Shown here: one piece after another, positions 47,001 to 64,000 of the stretch
How positions within the stretch are numbered: the stretch's first letter is position 1
Layout of the letters: the number at the start of each line of letters is the position of its first letter
Origin: Vitrella brassicaformis
Lineage: Eukaryota; Sar; Vitrellaceae
Direction: 5' to 3'
NCBI GenBank assembly: GCA_001179505.1
Contig: CDMY01000456.1
Coordinates: 282,799 to 346,798, forward strand
Length of the DNA stretch: 64,000 nt
Program-made: the position numbers and the translations under genes
The notes under the pieces: generated by a model
What the model was told of the DNA's origin: nothing
The model's input: only the letters and a program-made list of their open reading frames with translations
Database searches by the model: none

Positions 47001-48135
47001 GCGAGATTCTCTCTTGCGTATGAGGGTAGGGATGGGGGTCGATGTGATTTGCTTACACGCCGTGGTCCATGTGCCGTCTGGCCAGGCCGAAATCGACCAG
47101 GTACAGCTGGTCCCGACGGGCGCCGCGGCCGAGCACAAAGTTGGAGGGTTTGACGTCCCTGTGGGGTGTGGTGGGAGTGGGGGGAATGGAATGAACATGA
47201 AATACAAAGAAAGCATCACACCCAATAAAGAGACGCACAGGTCCAGTCAGTGGGAGTCGGCCCACACACCTGTGGAGGTAGCCCTTCTGGTGCACAGCCT
47301 GGATTACACGCAGCGCCTGGATCTGTCAGACAGACGCGCAGAGAGAGAGGGGGGCAAGGAAGTGGGACTAGCGTCATGATTGAAGTGTTGTGGTGTGTGC
47401 GGACGTCACGTACCCCCAGCTGCGCCACGGTGGCGATTTGTATCCTGTGCACTCGTCTGCGGACATCGCTGATCGAATCACCCAACAACTCCATCACCAT
47501 AAACGACTCATGCCTGCCCATGATGGATCAATAAACACATAAATTTCATACACAAATACCGTTCAGCGCACCCAGGCGTCTGTCTGTCTGCCTGCTGGAC
47601 TTCTCACGCACCATTGGCCGTAGTAGTACCCTCCATCGACAAACTTGTACCACTGACAGATGCCGGGCAGACCTGCACACAACAGAACAGACAAAACACA
47701 CACACACACACACACGACCTGCATGATGCCGCCCGCCCGCCCGCCTTGCTCCTTGGCTGGCTCACCCTGGCAGTCTTTGAGTGTGCTGCTCTCCTGCTTG
47801 AGCACCCTCTTCTCCTTTATCGGCTTCTCGTACTTGATAGCCACAACTCTGCTGCCCTTCTTGGTGTCCACAGCCTGGTATATGGTGCCTACACACACGC
47901 ACAAATCACAGACACACACAGACACACAGACGAACACGCCTCTCATCATCTGTTGTGTGTCTGCCGTGCTTTGCTTTGCTTGGCATCGTGTAGCTAGCTC
48001 ACTGAAGGTCCCTGATCCGATGATATGCGTGATGGCGTATCTCCCCCTGAAGAGGCCTCCGATGACAGGGCCCACGCTGGGTGGCGGGGAGGGCGGGTGG
48101 GCGGAGTCAGGGCTGCCGGGGGGAGCATCGTTCAT
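44053..48135 (-). CDS. TTBK/casein-kinase-1-like protein kinase with long disordered tail
   Basis: ATG 48135 (MNDAPPGSPDSAHPPSPPPS). Kinase motifs across short exons: ITHIIGSGTFSTIYQAVD (glycine loop), VVAIKYEKP (ATP Lys), GICQWYKFVDGGYYYGQW, FMVMELLGDSISDVRRRV, GYLHRDVKPSNFVLGRG (catalytic loop), LYLVDFGLARRHMDHG, and FRGTTTYASLTAHNNQDQGR followed by DDLWSLLFVLLDLLVGDLPW. The FRGTxxYAS-HxxxxxGRxDDLWS pattern is that of tau-tubulin kinases, a CK1 branch. The tail has a polyglutamine run encoded by CTG/CAG repeats at 46502-46529, a kinase-end helix SWLEELQGLSYSMEP, further conserved-looking exons (YDRYRHFDLLEEIYELHW), a nuclear-signal-like AVKKPRVS, then poly-Ala, Pro, His and Met-rich sequence to the stop at 44053-44055. 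Likely phosphorylates acidic or cytoskeletal substrates; the target is unknown. Confidence 0.8.
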
Positions 48136-48401
48136 AGGCGGGTAAGCCGCCACAACTGCGACACCGAGTCACACGCCGCTGCTATCGGTGCAGCTGTACA
48201 GCACCGTCACTGCCAACCTGCGCCTCGAGTCCAATGCTGCCGTGCCCCTCTGTTCAGCTCGCGAGATTGGTTCTTTTGAGCTCGCAAGAAGGGCGGGAAA
48301 GAGGAGAAAAGGAGAGAGGAGAAAAGGAGAGCATAGATCACTCGAAGATCACGCAGCCGCCAGAGTCTGATTCATCGTGAAAGGAAGGAAGGCAATTAAG
48401 G
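48136..48401. promoter_or_regulatory. Head-to-head promoter region
   Basis: 266 bases between the kinase ATG (-) and the DEP-oxidoreductase ATG (+). It contains a purine-rich GGAGAAAAGGAGAGAGGAG repeat at about 48302-48330. Shared promoter inferred from spacing. Confidence 0.4.
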
Positions 48402-51400
48402 ATGAGTCATCCGGTGGAGAGCGCCGACGAGAGCATCTGCCAGTTCGACGACAAGCAGATGGTCCAGGTGGGTGCAGATTGAATCGATGGCCATAAGGGA
48501 TGGATGATCGAATGGAACAACTGCATTCTGCAATGAGTGCACTGACTGACTGACTGTGGTGTGGGTGTGTGTGTGCGTCTGCAGGACTTGGCAGACCAGA
48601 TCCGGGCGAAGCTGGAGATCCGCGACCGCCGATACCACCTCACCACTTACACCAAATGGTAGGCACGGCGCGTCATTCACACTGGTGATGGACAACCCTT
48701 GTTTCTGTCTGTCTGCTGTCTGCTGGTTGGTGCAGTTTCCTGGGCAGCGACGCGGTCAAGTGGCTGATGGGCAACGGCCACGCAGAGACCGTCGAGGACG
48801 CGCTGCTCGTGGGGCAGCTGATGATGGACCAGGGGTAGGTGGGGGGGTTGCGTCACCTGACAGGACAGGACAGGACAGGACATCCCACACACGCGCTCTC
48901 ACCCACCCTCCCTGGTTTCTGCCCTGCCTGCCTGCAGGATGTTCGCCCATGTCACCAGAGACCATTCCCTGAAAGACGAGTCGCTGTTTTATCGGTTTGC
49001 GCTGGACGAGCCGTCAAAGGGGGAGAAGGCCGTCAGCCGGGACGGGAAGGCCCTCACCTGGGCGCAGTTCCTCAACGGCATCCTGCCCGTCGACGTCAGG
49101 CCTCTCGACGGCAGCAAACAGACCGACCTAAAGGTGGGCGAGTGGCTGACGGGGTGGGGTAAGTGCGGATGCCCTATGTGTGTGTCTGGTGTATGTGTGT
49201 GTGTGGGTGTAGGTGGTGAGCCGTGATCCCAACATGCAAATGGCACCGAAGCACATCGGCGTGGCGCCCCTGGACGCCTATAACACGTCGCTACTCGACC
49301 ATGTGCACCCGGCGGCGTGGCACGACCCTCTCCCCAAAGCCACATACAACCTGGTCGTCATGGGGGCAGGCACAGGTGACCCATCGCTCCATGCGCCACG
49401 ATCCTCCCATCCGAGTGTGTGCGTGTTGTGTTGTCTGTCATTTGATAGGGGGCTTGGTCTCTGCCGCTGGTGCAGCGGGCGTGCAGGCCAAGGTCGCCCT
49501 GATTGAGGACCACTTGATGGGCGGCGACTGCCTGAATGTGGGCTGTGTGCCGTCGAAGGCGCTGATCAAGGCAGCGACCGTGGCGCACCATGCGCGAGAG
49601 GCCTACACGAAGGAGTACGGCGTGCACATCGACGGCAGTGTGCGCGTCGACCTTGGGGAGGTCATGCAGCGCATGAGAAGGTGGGTAGTGTGTTTATGTG
49701 TCTATGTCTCTGATTTCCTGTGACATGACCGCTCTCTCTCTCTCTCCCTCTCGCTCTCTCTCTGTGTGTGTGTGTTCCTAGGTTGCGGGCGTCCATCTCT
49801 CATCATGACAGCGCCGAGAGGTTCACCAAGGACCTGGGGGTCGATGTCTATATCGGCAAGGGCGTGTTCACCTCACCCAATACTATCACCGTCAACGGCA
49901 AGACACTCAGCTTCAGGCAAGGAGGACCCACACACCACACAGCATGATACACTTATGTGTGTGTGTGTGTGTGTGTGTGTGCAGGAAGGCCGTCATAGCA
50001 ACCGGCGGCAATGCGGCCGTGCCGCCCATCCCCGGCCTCGCCGACTCGCCTTACCTCACAAATGCCTCCCTCTTCAACCTCACCGATCTGCCCAAGCGGA
50101 TTATCGTCATGGGAGCAGGCCCGATCGGCCTGGAGATGGCGCAGTCGTTTCGACGGTTCGGCAGCGAGGTGGTGGTGCTCAACAGAGGGGGAAAGGTGCT
50201 GCCCAAGGAAGACGCAGATGCCGCAGCCGTCGTGCAGAAGGCACTTGAGCGGTGAGTAGTGAACGGGGGAACTAAGGCACACACGCACACGTGACATGTG
50301 TTTGGTGTGCGTGTTGCCTGAGTGTGTTCAGCGACGGCCTGGTGATCAAGAACAGGGTCACTTTCGTCAAGGTGACGCACGAGCCACCGGCAGAGGGACA
50401 GCCATTCGGGAAGATAACAGTGCACATCGAACGAGGCAAGGCGCGCACACACACACACACATACACAAACCACACACACACGCCCACCCTCTCCCCATCC
50501 CAAACAGATGGTGGCAGCGAGGTGATAGAGGGAGAGGCCCTGCTAGTGGCCACCGGCCGCAAACCCAATGTGCGCGGGATCGGCCTGGAGGCTGCTGGCG
50601 TCGAGTATGACGACCGGATGGGCGTCAAAGTCAACGATTACCTGCAGGTCAGCCCCACCACAAAACACACAACCAATCCATCTCTTCTCGCGCACTTAAA
50701 ATCTTGATGGGCGGCTGTGTGTGCCGGTGTGTGGTGGTCAGACGAGCAACAAAAGCATATATGCCGTGGGCGATTGCTGCACCAAGTTCCACTTCACCCA
50801 TGCCGCCGATTTCATGGCGCGGGCGGTCATCCGCAACGCTCTCTTCTGGGGCAAAGCCAAGATGTCTGACCTGCTCATTCCATGGGTACCTGCACCAGCC
50901 TCCCACACCCCTCTCTGTGTGTGCATCGCTCTCTCTCTCTCTCTCTCTCCGTGTGTGTGTCTGTGTGCCAGTGCACCGTCACCGAGCCCGAGATTGCGCA
51001 CGTTGGGCTGTACCCCCGCGACATGGAGTCGGGGGGCATCGCGTACCGGACCTTCACCAAGCCCTTCGCGGCCGTCGACAGGGCCATCCTCGAGGGGGAC
51101 ACAGAGGGATTCGTCAAGATACACACCAAGCAGGTGGGCAGGGACCCTGGATGTGCGTGGATGTGGGATTTGTTTGTTGGATGTGTGGTGTGTGGCGTGG
51201 TGGCGTGGTGGCGGGGGTGGTGTGTGCAGGGGTCGGACGAGATACTGGGTGCGACCATTGTTGGCCCCAATGCGGGAGACATGATATCGGAGATATCCGT
51301 CGCAATGGAAAGCAAAATGGTATGTACTACTGGACGCCGTGTGTGTGTGCTGTCCGAGTGCATGAGACTCTCTCTCTCTGTGTGTGTGGTGTGTGTGTGT

Positions 51401-51554
51401 GTGTGTGTAGGGTTTAGGTGCGTTGGCGTCAGTGATCCATCCGTATCCCACCAAGGCCGAGGCGGTTCGGCAGTGCGGGGACCTATATAACAAGACCAGG
51501 CTGACCGTGTTTGTCAAGGGCGTTTTCAGGAAGCTCATGCAGCTGCAGAGATAG
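48402..51554 (+). CDS. DEP domain fused to FAD/NAD(P) disulfide oxidoreductase (mercuric-reductase-like)
   Basis: ATG 48402. Residues about 20-110 form a DEP domain: LADQIRAKLEIRDRRYHLTT, CFLGSDAVKWLMGNGHAETV, LLVGQLMMDQGMFAHVTRDH, LKDESLFYRF. The class I pyridine nucleotide-disulfide oxidoreductase core follows: NLVVMGAGTGG (FAD), GGDCLNVGCVPSKALIKA (redox Cys pair, C-x4-C, about 49520-49570), KAVIATGGNAAVPPIPG, IIVMGAGPIGLEMAQSFRRF (NAD(P) site), LLVATGRKPNV and KSIYAVGDC. The dimerisation domain ends GALASVIHPYPTKAEAVRQC, then NKTRLTVFVKGVFRKLMQLQ, closing at TAG 51552-51554. The HPYPT form is that of mercuric-reductase-like enzymes without the C-terminal Cys pair, so mercury reduction is unlikely. 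DEP domains direct proteins to membranes or partners. The physiological disulfide is unknown. Exon joins are consistent throughout. Confidence 0.85.
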
Positions 51555-53731
51555 AGTGGATTGGCAAGTGGAGGGAGCATTCTGTGAGCGAGGGATGGTG
51601 CCCCTGTGTGTGCGTGTGTGTGTGTGCTTATGTGAGGACAATGGCAATGATGCTCCCCCTCGTCGCTTGATTGGGTCAGGAACTATTCAGTCAGTCAGTC
51701 AGTCAGTCCTTCGTCCAGCTGAGCACCACATCCATCCATCCATCCATGTGCAGCAGACCGTCTGCATCTGTCTGTCTGTCTGTCGTGTTACGTACAGTGT
51801 ACTGCAAGCACTGCAAGCACTGCAGTCACACTCTCTCTCACACATACGGCGCTGCGTCTTCCAAAAACGAGGCTGCGCGGCTGCATACCCAGCCCAATCC
51901 AGTTGCACCATGTCACGCAGACGGCCAAAGGAACAGCGAGTCGCGTGAGGTGAGGACATACAAGGGGGCAGATAGATACATATGCATGCATGTGATCAAC
52001 ACACACACGGGGATGGTGGATATGGCCAGACACCGCGCGCACGGGTCGAAAAACACTCATCGACCGAACGGCGACTGAACGGTAGGTATGTCGTGCAGTC
52101 AAGTCTATCGTATAAGCGAAAAAAGCGAGCGGACATTCCCCCCCCCTCTCTCTCACTCTCACTGCGAGTATAAGGTAAGGTACTGCCGGTCAGTCGGTCG
52201 AGCCAAGACCGTCTCTCCGCGAATTCGATGCTTGCACGGGTCCGATTGATCATGCAGGTGCACGCCCTGTCTCTCTGTGGTGTGTGTGTGTGCCGGGTGG
52301 GCGGGGGGTGTGTCTGTGTGGAAGGGTATGACGGGGTCATGGGTATCGCGGGGTCATCTAACTTGACTCAGTGTGGGTGGGGTGATGGATATCTATCTCG
52401 GTTCAGGCAGGCAATCAAAATCCTTCGTTCCTTCCTGGCCAGCCAGCCACCGCCCCAAGACCATCTCAGCTCAGCTGGGAGCAGAGACCTTCGAATTGTC
52501 ACCATCACACCAACCACACACACACAGACAGACGGACAGACAGACAGACACATGCACACCAACACGGGCACATGAGCGCTTACCTGTACACAACGACGCA
52601 GCAGCCAGCCAGGGAGGGAGGGAGCCCACAGACGGGCCCGGGTCAAAATGCAATAAAACAGCCGCTGCACTGCGCTCACAGCCCCATCCGTCCATCCATC
52701 CATCCATCCAAACCATCATCACTGCACACATAGCGGATAAAAATAGGATCGATCATCCACACACACACACACACACGCACTCGCACACTGGTCGGTCGGC
52801 CGCAGTCTTTCCCTCCCGCAAAAAGGCCCCCACCCACTCCTCAGTCACTCAGTCAGGTGTGACTGCCATGCCAAACCTGACCACACGGTCGTCGACGGCC
52901 TCTTGACGGCGGTTTGGCGTCAAGAAGCGACCGACACACTCACTGCTGTGCTGTGCTGCCCCCTCTCTCAGACAGACAGACAGACAGACAGCTCTCACAG
53001 CGCAAAACTGCCGCTTATGAGCTACCCCCTGGATCTCCCTTCGTCCCCCGGCCCCCCCGTCTCTCTCACACACACACTCGCACGGTCACTTTCACACTCA
53101 CTCCCAAATGCACTCGCTTGTTCGATGGTCGGTCTGTCTGTCTGTCTGTCCGACCGCTCCATGCCTGTTCGTCACAGTAGTGATGCTGGCATGGCAGGGC
53201 ATGAGACACCCCAGGCAGACAGACAGGCTGGAAGGGTAAAAAGACTCAAGACGCTCATTTGCTGCCTGCGCTTGTCCCACTTCATCTCGTCTACTTACAA
53301 TCAAGGATAGGCGCAGGCAAGGCAAGGCATGTCACACACAGCACTTCATCAAATAGACTACCGAATACTCTCTCTCTCGCTCGCTGCTGGTCGGGTGGGC
53401 GGCTGGGTGGCTGGGGTGAAGGTCTCTGAGAGACCCTCTCACCTCACTTCACTGCACACACACACACGCACACGCACTTCACACGCATTCACACACACGA
53501 CACATGGATGGAGGCATGGCCAGTAAGCCAGTTTTGCAGCACGGACAAACGACACGCTCCCAGGGAGTGAATTAAACATACCTCGACTGACAGATGCACT
53601 CCCCCCCCATCCCCTAGCCCCCACAGGCAGGCAGTCAGGCCAGCCGGTGCTATAAACAGCCACACCATCAATCAACAGAGACAGACGGACAAAACCACTC
53701 CCTCCCTCTCCCTCCCTCAAGGTTTGCCTGA
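51555..53731. other. Repeat-rich convergent spacer, about 2.2 kb
   Basis: Between 3' ends. It has CAGT-unit runs near 51690-51707, CATC-unit runs near 51729-51746 and 52689-52709, CTGT runs near 51767-51783 and 53132-53150, CA runs near 52518-52527, 52760-52776 and 53455-53466, and GACA runs near 52532-52550 and 52972-52990. Short open frames exist on both strands, but none has spliced continuity or a recognisable motif. Confidence 0.45.
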
Positions 53732-62171
<8,440 letters not shown>

Positions 62172-62502
62172 GGTCGCTCTAGATCATCAACACAGATACG
62201 ATGCGTTCAGCTGCAGCACCCCAGACACAACAGACCGCCAGAATGGGCCCGTGCGTTTGGGAGAGGTCAAGTCACGTGTGTGCGTTTACCTGGTACGTCA
62301 GCGATTTTGAGGTGCTTTCTCAAGCAAAGATGTATCACAGGAATGCACTATGGGCATACAAAATCGGCAAATCGTTACTTCGTCTTCTGGCTCTCTTTTC
62401 TCCTTGTCCCAAGCTCGCAGGGACAAATGCGAGCTTTACCCCGCGGTGCGATCTCCTTTTCTCTGCTCGCAGGCAAACACAAATTGATAAAGATTCTTTG
62501 GG
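62172..62502. promoter_or_regulatory. Head-to-head promoter region
   Basis: 331 bases between the PNO ATG (-) and the kelch gene ATG (+). No repeat tract and no clear TATA element; base composition is less repetitive than other spacers. Confidence 0.4.
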
Positions 62503-64000
62503 ATGTTGAGCGAACTCTTGCCCCCGCCGGCCGCAGCCGAGACGGAGGCAGCAGACGGAAAGGAGGCTGCCAGAGGGGAACGAAGGCTGCGGCACAGACA
62601 CTGGCAGTGGGCACGACCACAGGTGCGCAGCCTGACACACATGACATGACACCCCTTTGCAGTGACACATGACATGCAGCTGACTCCCTCCGTTGCGTTA
62701 ATTGCAGGTTGAGGGCCTGGGCCCCTCTGCCCGTGGCGGGCACACGGCCACGCTTGTGGGCGGGCGTGTCGTGGTGTTTGGCGGCCACTGTTACGCGGGT
62801 CAGGGTGCCGATGTGGCCAAGAAGAAGCTCAAGGCGCCCCCTGTGGAGTCTGCGAGTGTGGCCAAGAGCAAGGGGTTCGAGTACTTCAACGACGTGCACG
62901 TGCTGGACGTCGACGCCAACCAGTGGATAGTCCCCAGATGCAGAGGCACGCCGCCACAGTCAAGGTAGGTGAGACAGACAGACAGACAGAGAGAAGGAAG
63001 GAAGGACACCGGACAACGAACGTACCCTTTGTGTGTGGCCATTCAGGTATGGCCACTCCGCGACTCTTGTCGGCAGCCGCATCGTCATTTTCGGCGGCAG
63101 GGGGATCGACGACACCCACTTCAGGGGTGAGAGAGTGAGTGAGTGGAAGGGTACACAATTAATCCACCCAGCCACCCAGCCACCCACCGTGCTCGGTGCA
63201 TGTAGATTTGCACGCCCTGGAGACTGTGGGGAGCGGCAAGGAGGCGCAGTCGCCCTCCCTCGACCCCAACACGGGTCTGCCCCTGCCCATCACCATCACA
63301 TATACGTGGTATCAGGGCCCATGCTCGGGCGGGACGCCGCTCGCGAGAATGGGACACTCTTGCTCTCTGGTCTGTCGGCACGGCACACCAGACGCCACAC
63401 GCCACAGAGGCCAATCATTGGGATGGATGGGAGAAGAGACAGACAGACAGCCTCACCACATGTTTGGTTGCCCTTCTTGTCGTCGTCAGTTTGGGTCTCG
63501 CCTGTTCATTTTCGGCGGTGTCTGCGGCACCACCTTCTTCGGCGATCTGCACTGCCTCGACCTCGCTTCGATGGGTAGGTAGCTAGCTAGACACGCCCGC
63601 ATGGCGTGGTCCAAATGGGGAGAGGGAGGAAGAGACATATATGTAGTTGTCGGGGGGCTGGTGCAGCTTGGAGCATCCCCGAGACAATCGGGCCCCGCCC
63701 GTCGCCGCGTACAGGTCACGCCGCACTCATGGTGGGTGAGAAGCTCGTCATCCACGGCGGGCTGTGTGCGGGATCGCCGCTCACATCCATCAAACGAATC
63801 GCGTGAGTGAGACACACACAACACAACACAACTCACACGCGCAGCGCGGCGCACATACATTGACAGACAGACATGAATGGGTGCTGGTCTGGTCTTGCTG
63901 TGTTGTGTGTATCTATCATGTGCAATGCAGGTCCTCTGACACGAGCGGCACGTTGCTGTGTGACTGTTACCTGAACGACATGCGTGTGCTCGACATCCCC
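62503..64000 (+). CDS. Kelch-repeat protein, 3' end beyond window
   Basis: ATG 62503 gives MLSELLPPPAAAETEAADGK and a basic stretch (RGERRLRHRHWQW), then kelch blades in successive exons: ARGGHTATLVGGRVVVFGGH (about 62735), YGHSATLVGSRIVIFGGRG (about 63055), RMGHSCSLFGSRLFIFGG (63342-63520, joined over an intron) and RTGHAALMVGEKLVIHGG (about 63705). The last exon in view starts near 63931 (SSDTSGTLLCDCYLNDMRVL) and is open at 64000. Kelch blades form beta-propellers that bind protein partners. The first blade has an inserted Lys-rich loop (GADVAKKKLKAPPVES). No other domain is visible in this portion. Confidence 0.8.

Noticed and set aside
48402-51554. True mercuric reductase (MerA) or dihydrolipoamide dehydrogenase
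   Set aside because: The C-terminal vicinal Cys pair of MerA and the N-terminal heavy-metal domain are absent, and the HPYPT motif and basic end differ from dihydrolipoamide dehydrogenase (HxHPT).
51671-52078. Possible gene in the 51.6-53.7 kb spacer
   Set aside because: The open frames consist of repeat-derived residues, have no neighbouring exons in phase and no motif.

Overview
This is nuclear DNA of an intron-rich protist. Nearly every gene is split by short introns (about 60-180 bases) with GT..AG ends and dense (CA)n, (GA)n, (TG)n and GACA/CTGT simple repeats. Coding GC is moderately high. I see no bacterial operons, tRNA, rRNA, CRISPR array or recognisable transposon. A full-length pyruvate:NADP+ oxidoreductase, casein-kinase/TTBK-type kinase, CTLH-CRA protein, START protein and molybdo-flavoenzyme point to a photosynthetic or free-living alveolate. 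A chromerid such as Vitrella is my best guess, by inference from gene content and intron style and not by any search.

Layout: 1-1435 (+) 3' part of a RanBPM/GID8-like CTLH-CRA gene; 1685-6031 (+) ammonium transporter with a long cytoplasmic tail; 6057-8221 (+) tandem exon-repeat protein built on an RKATGQ module; 8578-11592 (-) unknown multi-pass membrane protein; 11611-13131 (+) unknown protein; 13906-17006 (-) NCS2-like permease; 18983-20792 (-) START-domain protein; 21412-22577 (+) type I membrane protein with PPPYD motifs; 24217-25891 (-) acyltransferase-3 family; 26317-27439 (+) secreted Cys-rich/SDSGG repeat protein; 27902-30420 (-) GH16-like hydrolase with a Kazal domain; 30567-31115 (+) small unknown; 32425-33701 (-) four-helix membrane protein; 33964-39673 (+) aldehyde oxidase/xanthine dehydrogenase; 40227-42191 (-) GST-like protein with an assembly gap; 42467-43127 (+) small acidic unknown; 44053-48135 (-) TTBK/CK1 kinase with a long tail; 48402-51554 (+) DEP domain fused to a disulfide oxidoreductase; 53732-62171 (-) PNO, with an assembly gap; 62503-64000 (+) kelch protein, cut by the window end.

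From about 8.5 kb on, genes alternate strand almost perfectly. This gives head-to-head pairs separated by about 150-330 bases (likely shared promoters) and tail-to-tail pairs separated by repeat-rich spacers. The genes do not form one pathway. Several concern nitrogen and redox metabolism (ammonium and nucleobase transport, aldehyde/purine oxidation, GST, disulfide reductase, pyruvate oxidation to acetyl-CoA with NADPH), and several are secreted or surface proteins.

The most notable items are the exon-per-repeat RKATGQ gene, the DEP-oxidoreductase and GH16-Kazal fusions, the PNO gene, and an intron architecture in which a 5' (CA)n tract faces a 3' (TG)n tract. Exon borders were read by eye from splice sites and reading frames. 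Gene ends are firm where a stop codon is quoted; internal exon edges may be off by a few bases.
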